From Scylla paramamosain (taxonomy: Eukaryota; Arthropoda; Malacostraca; Decapoda; Portunidae): DNA of 64,000 nt. How positions within the stretch are numbered: the first letter of the stretch is position 1; every line of letters starts with the position of its first letter. The notes under the pieces were generated by a model that saw nothing but the letters and a program-made list of their open reading frames with translations, had not been told where the DNA came from and ran no database searches. Positions 46,050 to 58,212 of this stretch are shown one piece after another. The stretch covers positions 5,251,352-5,315,351 of the forward strand of contig NC_087197.1 in the NCBI RefSeq assembly GCF_035594125.1, read 5' to 3'. The position numbers and the translations under genes are program-made.

Positions 46050-49000
46050 TTTTTTTTTATGTAGGAGGGACACTGGCAACAAAAATCTCAGGCAAAAAAT
46101 AAAAAAAAAGGGGAACAAAAATCCAATAAAAAAAAAGCCCACTGAGATGCCAGTCCCAAAAAATGGTCCAAAGCGGTAGTCAAAGATTTAAGGATAAGCG
46201 CCTTGAAACCTCCCTCTTGAAGGAATTCAAGTCATAGGAAGATGGAAATACAGAAGCAGGCAGGGAGTTCCATAGTTTACCAGAGAAAGGGATGAATGGT
46301 TATTTTCCATGAATATCTTGCATTAGAGAGGTGGACAGAATAGGGGTGAGAGAAAGAAGAAAGTCTTGTGCAGCGAGGCCGCAAGAGGAGAGGCATGCAG
46401 TTAGCAAGATCACAAGAGCAGTTAGCATGAAAATAGCGGTAGAAGACAGCTAGAGATGCAACACTGCGGCGATGAGAGAGAGGCTGAAGACAGTTAGTGG
46501 AGAGGAGTTGATGAGACGAAAAGCTTTTGATTATACCCTGTCCAGAAGAGCGGTATAAGTGGAGCCCCACACAGACATGTGAAGCATACTCCATACATGC
46601 ACGGATAAGGCCCTTGTATTGAGTCAGCTTGGGGGGAGGGGGTGAGAAAAACTGGTGGAGACGTCTCAGAACACCTAACTTCATAGAAGTTGTTTTAGCT
46701 AGAGATGAGATGTGAAGTTTCCAGTTCAGATTATAAGTAAAGAACAGACCGAGGATGTTCAGTGTAGAAGAGGCGAACAGTTGAGTGTCATTGAAGAAGA
46801 GGGGATAGTTGTCTGGAAGGTTGTGTCGAGTTGATAGATGGAGGAATTGAATTTTTGAGGCACTGAACAATACCAAGTTTGCTCTTCCCCAATCAGAAAT
46901 TTTAGAAAGATCAGAAGTCAGGCGTTCTGTGGTTTCCCTGTGTGAAATGTTTACTTCCTGAAGGGTCGGACGTCTATGAAAAGACGTGGAAAAGTGCAGG
47001 GTGGTATCATCAGTGTAGGAGTGGATAGGACAAGAAGTTTGGTTTTTGAAGGTCATTGATGAATAATAAGAAGACAGTGGGTGACAAGACAGAACCCTAA
47101 GGTACACCACTGTTAATAGATTTAGGAGAAGAACAGTGACCGTCTACCACAGCAGCAATAAAACGGTGAGAAAAGAAACTTGAGATGAAGTTACAGAGAG
47201 AAGGATAGAAGCCGTAGGAGGGTAGTTTGGAAATCAAAGCTTTGTGCCAGACTCTATCAAAACTTTTTGATATATTCAAGGCAACAGCAAGAGAGGGTGA
47301 CTAAGACTCAGTAAGGAAAGCCAGATCACCAGTAGAGCGGCCTTGACGGAACCCATACTGGCGATCAGATAGAAGGTTGTGAAGTGATAGATGTTTAAGA
47401 ATCTTCCTGCTGAGGATAGATTACAAAACTTTAGATAGACAGGAAATTAAAGCAATAGGACGGTAGTTTGAGGGATTAGAACGGTCACCCTTTTTAGGAA
47501 TAGGCTGAATGTAGGCAAATTTCCAGCAAGAAGGAAAGGTAGATGTTGACAGACAGAGCTGAAAGAGTGACTAGGCAAGGTGCAAGCATGGAGGCACAGT
47601 TTCGGAGAACAATAGGAGGGACCCCATCAGGTCCATAAACCTTCCGTGGTTTTAGGCCAGCAAGGGCATGGAAAACATCATTACGAAGAATTTTAATACG
47701 TGGCATGAAGTAGTCAGAGGGTGGAGGAGAGGGAGGAACAAGCCCAGAATCGTCCAAGATAGAGTTTTTAGCAAAGATTTGAGCGAAGAGTTTAGCTTTA
47801 GAAATAGATGTGATAGCAGCAGTGCCATCTGGTTGAAATAAAGGAGGGAGAAGAAGGGAGAAGAGGGAGAAGAAGAAGCAAAGTTATTGGAAATATTTTT
47901 GGCTAGATGTCAGAAGTCACAAGGGGAGTTAGATCTTGAAAGATTTTGACACTTTCTGTTAATGAAGGAGTTTTGGCTAGTTGGGGAACAGACTTGGCAT
48001 GGTTCTGGACAGAAATATAAAGTGCATGAGATTCTAGTGATGGAAGACTTAAGTACCATTCGTGGGCCACCTCTCTATCATGTATAGCACGAGAACAAGC
48101 TGTGTTAAATCAAGGTTTGGAAGGCTTAGGTCGAGAAAAAGAGTGAGGAATGTACACCTCCAAGCCAGACGCTATCACCTCTGTTATGCGCTCAGCACAC
48201 AAAGACGGGTCTCTGACACGGAAGCAGTAGTCATTCCAAGGAAAATCAGCAAAATACCTTCTCAGGTCCCCCAACTAGCAGAGGCAAAACGCCAGAGGCA
48301 TCCTAAGGAGGGATTGGAGCGATAGGATAAGATACAGATATGAGATTGTGATTGGAGAAGCCTAACAAAGAAGAGAGGGTGAAATCATAAGCAGAAAGAT
48401 TAGAGGTCAGGAAAAGGTCAAGCATGTTGGGCGTATCTCCAAAACGGTCAGGAATTGGTCTGCACCAATTGCTCTAGGTCGTGGAGGATAGCAAAGTTGA
48501 AGGCTAGTTCACCAGCATGATCAGTGAAGAGAGATGAAAGCCAAAGCTGGTGGTGAACATTGAAGTCTCCAAGAATGGAGATATCTGCAAAAGGGAAGAG
48601 AGTCAGAATGTGCTCCACTTTGGAAGTTAAGTAGTCAAAGAATTTCTTATAGTCAGAGGAGTTAGGTTAGAGATATACAACACAGATAAATTTAGTTTGA
48701 GAGTGACTTTGTAGTCGTAGCCAGATGGTGGAAAACTCGGAAGATTCAAGAGGGTGGGCACGAGAGCAGGTTAAATCGTTGCGCACATAAACGCAACATC
48801 CAGCTTTGGATAAAAAATGAGGATAGAGAAAGTAGGAGGGAACAGCTGCCTCAGACACCTGAGTTTCAGTGAAGAAAAGAATATGAAGTTCAGAAGAGGA
48901 GAGGTGGTGTTCTACAGATTGAAAATTAGATATTAGACCACGAATGTTGCAGAAGTTGATGAAGAAAAAGTTGAAGGGGGTGTCAAGACACTTAAAGTCG

Positions 49001-49168
49001 TCGTTGGAAGGGCAGTCCGACCTGGGGACATTTGTGGTTCCCTACCCAGATAGGGACTCCGAGGCTGGTGTAGGAGTCGCCATGAATTTTGAAATTTTGA
49101 GTGAAGGGTGTGTGTGTTATTAGGTGCTTGTAGTTTTGTGTGGAGGAAGAGAGTTGTCTTTGGATTTC
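46050..49168 (-). mobile_element. LINE family 1, near full-length minus copy
   Basis: T tract and ATGTAGGAGGGACAC (46050-46075) mark the tail. The coding frames on the minus strand are RT C-terminus and palm (47110-46277), DISKAFDRVWHK region (47279-47097), finger region (47757-47494) and endonuclease (49083 to about 48325). The catalytic motif reads YTDD (about 47006-47017) instead of YADD. The ATG at 49083 is followed soon by a TAG where other copies have GAG, and small indels break the frame elsewhere. The 5' end AAAGACAACTCTCTTCC at 49168 is shared with the copy at 52159. It lies beside an SGNH-type ORF1 fragment. Confidence 0.9.
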
Positions 49169-50520
49169 TTATAATATTTTTCCAGTCTCTGCTTAAATGA
49201 AATCCTGAGTACTGTTTTTCAATACTGTTCAACAATCTGATCACGCCCAGTCTGTTCAGCAAAATTGGTTTGTTTTCTTCGTCTTGAAAACATAACTCGT
49301 CAACGTTGCCAGTACGTAGCATGAACTCGGGAGTTGTTTTCACTACGCCATTTGCTTCTCCCCACTTAAGTAGTTGTTCGTTATAATCACTCATTTTGCA
49401 TTGAATTTCCAGAGACACTGGTACTGGCACGATCTGGCACACATTAATTTTCATGTCGCTGTTTCGCTCCTATCACTGTTTCGCTCAAATCACTGATAAG
49501 ATTACCTAGACCATCAAGGATGTTTTCTGAGGATTTTCCTTCTAATATATCATACAGTCCATAGTATATTTCACACCCGCTCGGTATTACTTTTAGTTGT
49601 TCATTCACCCAGCATTTTAGGAGGTCGATATTTGCACGTGCAACGGTCTTGACAAAACAGTTGTCATGTAGATCGGAGCGTAGGACTCGTCGTACGTTGT
49701 TATCTCCTAAGAGGAATCATCTAGATAAGATTGCGGCGTGTTCTGTAACCTGCTGTGAGTCTTGTTTACTTCGTTGCTAGAGATGCTGAATGGTGGTGTA
49801 GGGCGTTTTCACATTGGCGTTCAGCAGGTCTATTTCTATATCCTTCGTAAGTAATTTTGTCATGATGGTTTCTATATCTTTATTCATCTTGTGCAGGGTG
49901 AATTCATGTCTTTCAACATTGTCACGAAAGCTTGGAGGTGTACAGGATAATTGTGTGTCAACGGCGGAAGGCTGCTCAGCGTTGTCTTCTGGTGATGTCT
50001 GGGTGAGTCCAGATAATGTCTGCGCCACGTCTGACGTGTATCTTGTTTATTTAATGCTGGTACTACTGACAGTGATGTATCGTCTGGGCACTGTGGCTGT
50101 ATTTCTTCCACATCGAGAGAAGTGACGTCATGAGGTGTGGAGGACGTCAGTGTGATGTCAAATGACGGAAGATTAGGTAGTGAAGGGGTTGGTCGCAAGT
50201 CGCCAAACAGTGGAGGACCTGGACTCCGGTCGCCAGGTGGTGAAGGTGCTAAGCCTGGGTCGTCAGTTACCTGAAGGACCGGCTGATGTTTCTGAAGAAT
50301 CATATCAGTGAGTTCCCCCTTGTTCATCCATATTTTTGTCATCCCTAGTTCACGGCATCGTTTTTGGAGATCTGTTTTATGTAAATTTTCCACCAGGTAT
50401 TCTCTAGTTGGGAACTGTAGTGAAGGTTTAGTGCCTTGAGGGGTTGCTTGTATTTTGGATGTACCAGGGTTGCCTTCATACTTCGTACTGACGTCATGAA
50501 CTACGTTCAGTATTCAGGCT
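49169..50520 (-). pseudogene. Orphan LINE ORF1: SAP-like, coiled-coil and SGNH-hydrolase-like
   Basis: Frames join into one protein. An N-terminal segment (GNPGTSKIQATPQGT, FPTREYLVENLHKTDLQKRC) with a helix-turn-helix SAP-like look is followed by a Pro-rich linker and a helical region (HKMNKDIETIMTKLL, IEIDLLNANVK). Then comes an esterase-type domain opening FLLGDNNVRRVLR, where the usual SGNH nucleophile block GDS reads GDN. IYYGLYDILEGKS, IVPVPVSLEIQ and LLKWGEANGVV lead to the closing NRLGVIRLLNSI. SGNH-type esterase domains are known from ORF1 proteins of CR1-group LINEs. It ends at the family 1 LINE insertion. No ORF2 of its own is seen. Confidence 0.7.
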
Positions 50521-50784
50521 TTGGGCTGTTGATCAGTGTGGTAAAAAAAGCGGAGTATGTATGGGGTATGGGCGGAGCGGTGTAGTGAGTGCTCTGCTTA
50601 GTTCATACTGCATTACTATGGCAACGACGTCAGCAGCCAGTGCGCATGTGCAGAAAATGCCTCGTGGTTCGAGAGAGTTTTGTAGGAAGACTCAGAATTT
50701 ATCCTTAAAATACGACTAAGTTCCCAATATCCTTCACCACTTGCTTAGAACCATGTAATCTATGGTTAGTCACACACCTGTGGG
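50521..50784. other. Probable 5' leader of the SGNH-ORF1 element
   Basis: GC-richer sequence holding an RFX X-box-like ATTACTATGGCAACG (about 50621-50635) next to GACGTCAG. No coding motif. Position 5' of ORF1 on the minus strand suggests leader sequence; that is inference. Confidence 0.35.
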
Positions 50785-50862
50785 ACCTATGGTCTGACCA
50801 TTTTGAATTGAGCGTTTAAGTGTTGTCCTTTCTGGGGATTCCCCGGCCTGCGGCGCTGCCCC
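50785..50862 (-). repeat. Inverted copy of repeat module Q
   Basis: The reverse complement matches 57395-57466: GGGGAATCCCCAG, AGGACAAC, CGCTCAATTCAAAATGGTCAG and ACCATAGG. It is one of three copies of this module in the window. Confidence 0.75.
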
Positions 50863-50879
50863 GCACATACCAAAACACA

Positions 50880-51075
50880 CTTCATGTCAGGTATTTCCTA
50901 CCTCAAAATTAAATGGTGTTGTAGTATATATATACACTGTGATAGTCTAAAAAGGCACGTTAGTGTGATATATATTTTTTTTTTGCAATACTTGTATTGT
51001 TTTTTTTGCAAACACCACAATACTTGGCAACGTTTCCTTTAGGCATTGTCACGTCCCCGTGGGTGACAGAGTGAG
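50880..51075 (+). repeat. Direct repeat P, copy 1
   Basis: Matches 55024-55217: ATGTCAGGTA, TACCTCAAAATTAAAT, GTAGTATATATATACACTGTG, TTGCAAACAC and ACAATACTTGGCAAC recur in the same order. Unknown element. Confidence 0.8.
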
Positions 51076-51083
51076 GTCACACG

Positions 51084-51086
<3 letters not shown>

Positions 51087-51158
<72 letters not shown>
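51087..51158. repeat. (GA)n microsatellite
   Basis: About 36 GA units, leading straight into module Q. Confidence 0.97.
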
Positions 51159-51160
<2 letters not shown>

Positions 51161-51280
51161 GGTGTGTGGGGAGCGAGGTTATTAGCGACACATCTAATCT
51201 AATCTAATCTAATCTGATAATTCCCCAGTACAAGGTTTGGCAGGGACGCAGGCCACGGAATCCCCAGACCATAGTAGAAA
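51159..51280 (+). repeat. Repeat module Q, copy with internal deletion
   Basis: GGTGGTGTGTGGGGAGCGAGG, TATTAGCGACACAT, then four ATCTA units, CAGTACAAGGTTTGGCA and GGAATCCCCAGACCATAG. Compared with 57284-57466 it lacks about 35 bases between two CAG words. Confidence 0.75.
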
Positions 51281-51356
51281 TATCCACGGCCTTCTGGTTC
51301 CATTAAAAATTGAGTCAAAAGCAAGAGCACCACCACACTGTTTAGACCTCTACTAT

Positions 51357-51364
51357 AGAGAGAC

Positions 51365-51456
<92 letters not shown>
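51357..51456. repeat. (GA)n microsatellite with GACA start
   Basis: GAGACAGAGAGAGACA and then about 40 GA units. Confidence 0.97.
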
Positions 51457-51459
<3 letters not shown>

Positions 51460-51547
51460 CACGCTAGAAAACCAGCGTTCTCTGTGCACACACCCAAACC
51501 CCGTTCCAGCTTTTGAGATGTCGACTTTTTGATGTTGACTCGCTCGT

Positions 51548-52005
51548 TTGCAACTTCCTGAAAGGCGACTATGCTGCAAATGTGTTGCAACTCTCATGCT
51601 TTGTGAATGCGCAGTGAACACGCTACCAAAGAGTTACGACCGCGTTGCGCCACTTTCGCGAATCCGCTGCGACTATGGAGAACGAGTTGCGAGTGCGCTG
51701 CTTCTCAGCTGCGAATACGCTGTGAATACAGTGTGACTCATCGATGGAGTACGAGGACAGGATATAAAAGATGCTTGTAACCTTTTATATTTGTGTGAGC
51801 TCTCCTCTAGTGCACACTATCAAGATGCTTCCACGGTACGCTGGATTAAATATTTTATAGCTTGAGTTGGATCTTCAGCTGAAGGAGACTGAACTTGATC
51901 TGGATGTGAACTGACAACGAAAGGTAAGAAAGAAGCAAATGAAGAGTTTGCTTTTTAGGCGATGAGAGATTGACCATTATGACAATCTGGTAATAGAAGG
52001 AGGCA
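51548..52005 (+). mobile_element. PIF/Harbinger-like 5' end, copy 1
   Basis: Matches the reverse complement of about 63570-64000. It opens with GC-rich, loosely iterated words (TTGCAACT, GCGTTGCGC, GAATCCGCTGCGACT, GAATACGCTG) typical of complex sub-terminal regions. TATAAAA follows at 51763-51769, then GTGTGAGCTCTCCT and ATGCTTCCACGG. A frame near 51890-52000 ends in a segment like RREIDHYDNLVIE. In the other copy this reads GDEIGYYDNLIIELALED, resembling the N-terminus of Harbinger nucleases. It is truncated at about 52005. Confidence 0.55.
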
Positions 52006-52158
52006 GTAGACACCTGCCGAAACGATAATTACGCCCAGTGAAGTCTAATGCACTGTTCAGGGGATGCTGTGAACTTATCATTAAACCGAGCAGTGATCTC
52101 ACTGAACGTTTCCCTTTGTGTCTCACAACACAAGGGGGCAGTCACAGCCTGCCCTCTA

Positions 52159-54572
52159 AAGACAACTCTCTTCCTCCACACAAAACTACAAGCACCTAAT
52201 AACACACACACCCTTCACTCAAAAAAAATTTAAAATCATCATGGCGATTCCTACACCAGTCTCGGAGTCCCCATCTGAGGAGGGGACCATAAAAGTCCCC
52301 AGGTCGGACTGCCTTTCTGTCGACGACCCTAAGTGTCTTGACAACCCCCCCAACTTTTTCTTCATTAACTTCTGCAACATTCGTGGTCTAAGATCTAATT
52401 TTCAATCTGTAGAACACCGCCTCTCCTCTTCTAAACCTCATCTTCTTTTCCTCACTGAAATTCAGGTGTCTGAGGCAATTGACAGTAGCCCCTTTTCTGT
52501 TCCCTCCTACTTTCTCTATCCTCATTTTCGATCCAAAGCTGGATGCTGCGTTTATGTGCGCAATGACTTAACCTGCCCTCGTGGCCACGCTCTTGAATCT
52601 TCTGAGTTTTCCAACATCTGGCTACGACTACAGAGTCACTCTCAAACTAAATTTATCTGTGCTGTATACTTCTCACATAACTCCTATGACTATAAGAAAT
52701 TCTTTGACTACTTAACTTCCAAAGTGGAGCACATTCTGACTCTCTTCCCTTTTGCAGAGATCTCCATTCTTGGAGACTTCAATGTTCACCACCAGCTTTG
52801 GCTTTCCTCTCCCTTCACTGACCATCCTGGTGAACTAACCTACAACTTTGCTATCCTCCACGACCTAGAGCAATTGGTGCAACACCCTATTCGTATTCCT
52901 GACCGTCTTGGAGATATGCCCAACATTCTTGATCTTTTCCTGACCTCTAATCCTTCTGCTTATGCTGTTACCCTTTCTTCTCCGTTGGGCTCCTCCGATC
53001 ACAATCTCATATCTTTATCTTGTCCTATCGCTAAAATCCCTCCTCAGGATCCCCCTAAGCGAAGGTGCCTCTGGCGTTTTGCCTATGCTAGTTGGGGGGA
53101 CATGAGGAGATATTTTGCTGATTTTCCTTGGAATGACTACTGCTTCCGTGTCAGCGACCCGCCTTTGTGTGCTGAGCGCATAACAGAGGTGATAGTGTCT
53201 GGCATGGAGGCGTACATTCCTCACTCTTTTTCTCGTCCTAAACCTTCTAAGCATTGGTTTAACACAGCTTGTTCTTGTGCTGTACATGATAGAGAGGTGG
53301 CCCACAAAAGGTACTTAAGCCTTCCATCACTAGAATCTCATGCACTATTTCTGCCCGGAACCATGCCAAGTCTGTTCTCGAACTAGCCAAAAACTCCTTC
53401 ATTAACAGAAAGTGTCAAAACCTTACAAGATCTAACTCCCCTCGTGACTTCTGACATCTAGCCAAAAATATCTCCAATAACTTTGCTTCTTCTTCTTTTC
53501 CTCCTCTATTTCAACCAGATGGCACCACTACTATCATATCTATTTCTAAAGCTGAACTCTTCGCTCAAACCTTTGCTAAAGACCCTACCTTGGACGATTC
53601 TGGGCTTGTTCCTCCCTCTCCTCCACCCTCTGACTATTTCATGCCACCAATTAAAATTCTTCGCAATGATGTTTTTCATGCCCTCGGTGGCCTAAACCCT
53701 TGGAAGGCTTATGGACCTGATGGGGTCCCTCCTATTGTTCTCCGAAACTGTGCCTCCTTACTTGCACCTTGTCTAGTCAAACTCTTTCAGCTCTATCTGT
53801 TAACATCTACCTTTCCTTCTTGCTGGAAGTTTGCCTACATTCAACCTGTTCCTAAAAAGGGTGACCGTTCTAATCCCTCAAACTACCGTCCTATTGCTTT
53901 AATTTCCTGCCTATCTAAAGTTTTGGAATTTATCCTCAACAGGAATATTCTTAAACATCTATCACTTCACAACCTTCTATCTGATCGCCAGTATGGGTTT
54001 CGTCAAGCCCGCTCTACTGGTGATCTTCTGGCTTTCCTTACTGAGTCTTGGTCATCCTCTTTTAGAGATTTCGGTGAAACTTTTGCTGTTGCCTTGGACA
54101 TATCAAAAGCTTTTGATAGAGTCTGACACAAAGCTTTGATTTCCAAACTACTCTCCTACGGCTTCTATCCTTGTGGTAGACGGTCAATGTTCTTCTCCTA
54201 AATCTATTAACAGTGGTGTTCCTCAGGGTTCTGTCCTGTCACCCACTCTCTTCTTATTATTCATTAATGGTCTTCTAAACCAAACTTCTTGTCCTATCAA
54301 CTCCTACGCTGATGATACCACCCTGCACTTTTCCACGTCTTTTCATAGACGTCCAACCCTTCAGGAAGTACACATTTCACGCAGGGAAGCCACAGGACGC
54401 CTGACTTCTGATCTTTCTAAAATTTCTGATTGGGGCAGAGCAAACTTGGTATTGTTCAATGCCTCAAAAAACTCAATTCCTCCATCTATCAACTCGACAC
54501 AACCTTCCAGACAACTATCCCCTCTTCTTCAATGACACTCAACTGTCCCCCTCTTTTACACTGAACATCCTT
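52159..54572 (+). mobile_element. LINE family 1, copy with complete 5' end, 3'-truncated
   Basis: Starts AAAGACAACTCTCTTCC like the minus copy at 49168, while upstream sequence differs. The endonuclease ORF (52241-53386, 381 residues) is the longest intact frame of the family here, with [10 protein letters not shown] and [10 protein letters not shown]. The RT frames 53590-54126 and 54173-54535 carry NPSNYRPIALISCLSK, ALDISKAFDRV and [13 protein letters not shown], with catalytic NSYADDTT intact. A deletion of about 57 bases near 54170 and single-base shifts near 53370 and 54470 break it. It ends at about 54572, where an inverted piece of the same family begins. Confidence 0.9.
52241..53386 (+). 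CDS. Endonuclease-linker frame of LINE family 1 (open)
   Basis: A 381-residue open frame from ATG ([15 protein letters not shown]), with the endonuclease domain over residues about 35-260, catalytic GDFN near residue 176 and SDH near residue 251, then a linker with [17 protein letters not shown] and [16 protein letters not shown]. It is open because it lacks the four-base insertion seen at 23798. The full protein would continue into RT, but a shift near 53360 ends the frame (SHALFLPGT). The start is supported by the conserved leader and by the homologous start at 22929. Confidence 0.8.
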   Translation: MAIPTPVSESPSEEGTIKVPRSDCLSVDDPKCLDNPPNFFFINFCNIRGLRSNFQSVEHRLSSSKPHLLFLTEIQVSEAIDSSPFSVPSYFLYPHFRSKAGCCVYVRNDLTCPRGHALESSEFSNIWLRLQSHSQTKFICAVYFSHNSYDYKKFFDYLTSKVEHILTLFPFAEISILGDFNVHHQLWLSSPFTDHPGELTYNFAILHDLEQLVQHPIRIPDRLGDMPNILDLFLTSNPSAYAVTLSSPLGSSDHNLISLSCPIAKIPPQDPPKRRCLWRFAYASWGDMRRYFADFPWNDYCFRVSDPPLCAERITEVIVSGMEAYIPHSFSRPKPSKHWFNTACSCAVHDREVAHKRYLSLPSLESHALFLPGTMPSLFSN

Positions 54573-54682
54573 GAGATGAAACTTGAGATGAAGTTAGTAG
54601 GGTAGTTAGGAAATAAGGATATCAAAACTTTGCGCCAGACTCTATAAAAGGCTTTTGATATATCTAAGGCATCGATTAAAGT
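54573..54682 (-). mobile_element. Inverted LINE family 1 fragment
   Basis: The reverse complement reads ALDISKAFYRVWRKVLIS and NFISSF, the region around 24780-24890 of the + copy. It abuts the preceding + copy directly, tail to tail. Confidence 0.8.
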
Positions 54683-55023
54683 TTCAGTAGTGTAGCAGCT
54701 TGATGGTGCTGCTCGGTGTAATAGGTGTAATGAACCCCTAATGCTGCACACGGTACAGTTTATTCCGAGTCTAGTCAAGCCTCTAATCATATAAAACACT
54801 TAGCACCATAAACATATTTTGTTGTACCGCCACGTCTGTATCATCAGTTTCAACTACTCATTACAAATGTCATTACGCACTATCTACTGCACACTTAATC
54901 TACTGTATACTTACGTATTGGAGGCTTTGTGAATTAGCGTGGGCGACGGGTGTAGAACGCAGGTCTGTGTGTGTTGGTTACGATCACCCTTCTGCCGTTA
55001 GTGTGCTGCCACACTTATACTAA
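54683..55023. other. Unassigned sequence
   Basis: No coding motif and no simple repeat. Begins TGTAGCAGCTTG and contains CTGTATACTTACG. Confidence 0.4.
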
Positions 55024-55217
55024 GACAAATCTTATGTCAGGTAATTCTTACCTCAAAATTAAATTATGTAGTATATATATACACTGTGATGCTCTAGAAA
55101 AGGCAAGTTAGTGTAATATATGTTTTTTTTAAGATACTTGCAATGCTTTTTTGCAAACACTACAATACTTGGCAACTTTTCCTCCAGGCATTGTCACGTC
55201 TCTGAGTGACCGTGTTA
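55024..55217 (+). repeat. Direct repeat P, copy 2
   Basis: Matches 50880-51075 as described there, diverging after CATTGTCACGTC. Confidence 0.8.
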
Positions 55218-55530
55218 ATCCATGGTCACTTCCTCTTGCCCCGCCAACCATGATGAAAGCTGCCTCTCCCGCTCTCTCATCACCCCCACAACCGAAAAAA
55301 GAGCTTACTTATTCACTAAATAAGTACTTTTTTGGAAGAAAGGCTAATAGGGGGTCATTACTTGACCCCTCAAGAACTGTTGCCTGAACAGCGAAAGCCA
55401 CCAACGTGCCTTGACTTTTACTTCCATGGTGGTGTGGAAAAGTTGTGACTAAAGAATAAAAAATATAACATCATAGTTTAAAAGAAATATTATATCTTAA
55501 AGGAAACCTATCACATTTAATCACATTCAT

Positions 55531-55532
<2 letters not shown>
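55218..55532. other. Unassigned sequence with a short ORF
   Basis: A frame (55151-55387) reads ALSSPPQPKKELTYSLNKYFFGRKANRG, but I recognise no domain. It may be the start of a DNA-transposon ORF; not supported further. Confidence 0.3.

Positions 55533-55621
<89 letters not shown>
55533..55621. repeat. (GA)n microsatellite
   Basis: About 44 GA units. Confidence 0.97.
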
Positions 55622-55623
<2 letters not shown>

Positions 55624-55749
55624 TGAGGGGAGGATGCAGTTTTGACTGACTGACAGGAAATTTTTTCTCAGATTCTAATGATTCATAGGTAAGTATAGAT
55701 CTCTGAAAGAAATAAGTTTTGCATGAAATGTAGATTACATATACAGTAA

Positions 55750-57203
<1,454 letters not shown>

Positions 57204-57283
<80 letters not shown>
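57204..57283. repeat. (GA)n microsatellite
   Basis: About 39 GA units, leading into module Q as at 51087. Confidence 0.97.
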
Positions 57284-57285
<2 letters not shown>

Positions 57286-57466
57286 TGTGTGGGGAGCCAG
57301 GCTATTAGCGACACATAGGCTCTAATTTGATAATTGCCCAGTACAAGATTTGGCACATAGGCTCTAATTTGATAATTGCCCAGTACAAGGTTTGGCAACG
57401 CCGCAGGTCGGGGAATCCCCAGAGAGGACAACGCCTAAACGCTCAATTCAAAATGGTCAGACCATA
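57284..57466 (+). repeat. Repeat module Q, fullest copy, with 42-bp tandem duplication
   Basis: GGTTGTGTGGGGAGCCAGG, TATTAGCGACACATAGGCTC, then a 42-base unit (CATAGGCTCTAATTTGATAA through ATTTGGCA) present twice at about 57314-57399, and GGGGAATCCCCAGAGAGGAC to ACCATAGGTG. Confidence 0.85.
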
Positions 57467-57480
57467 GGTGTCATCACTCT

Positions 57481-58212
57481 TCCTTCCAGACAACTATCCC
57501 CTCTTCTTCAATGACACTCAACTGTCCCCTCTTGTACACGGAACATTCTCGGTCTCTCCTTTTCTTATATCTAAACTGTAAACTTCACATCTCATCTCTA
57601 GCTAAAACAGCTTCTATGAAGTTAGGTGTTCTGAGGCGTGTCTGCCAGTTTTTCTCAACCCCTCCCCCAGCTGCCAACTCTGTATAAGGGCCTTATCCGT
57701 CCATGTATGGAGAATGCTTCACATGTCATACCGCTGTTTTAGACAGAGAGGATTCGAAAGCTTTTTTGTTTCATCAACTCCTCTCCTCTAACTGACTGTC
57801 TTCAGCCTCTTTCTCATCGCCGCAATACTACATCTATAGTTATCTTCTACCGCTATTTTCATGCTAACTGCATGCCTCCTCTCCTCCCGCGGCCTCGCTG
57901 CACAATACTTTCTTCTTTCTCTCACCCCTATTCTTTTCACCTCTCTAATGCAAGAGTTAACCAGTATTCTCAATCATTCAGCCTGGTAAACTCTGGAACT
58001 CCCTCCCTGCTTCTGTATTTTCACCCTCCTATGACTTGAACTCCTTCAAGAGGGAGGTTTCAAGACATTTGTCCTTCAAATTTTTACTACCGCTTTGGAC
58101 CCTATTCGGGAACCGGCATCTCAGTGTGCTTTTTAAAAAAAAAAAATTTTTATTAGATTTTTGTTGCCCTTGGCCGGTGTCCCTCCTACATAAAAAAAAA
58201 AAAAAAAAAAAT
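57481..58212 (+). mobile_element. LINE family 1, 3' fragment
   Basis: Starts in the RT palm-thumb region (CCAGACAACTATCCCCTC), passes the LRRVCQFF-like and RPCMENASHV blocks in broken frames, and ends with the family 3' UTR and A tract (58190-58212). Confidence 0.9.

Noticed and set aside
45777..46179. ORFs spanning the gap between two minus LINEs
   Set aside because: They mix LINE tail, A-rich sequence and 5'-module sequence and show no domain.
48062..48325. Plus ORF ([14 protein letters not shown]...) and its twins at 23776 and 53015 on minus
   Set aside because: They are antisense shadows of the family 1 LINE linker, conserved only because the copies are homologous.
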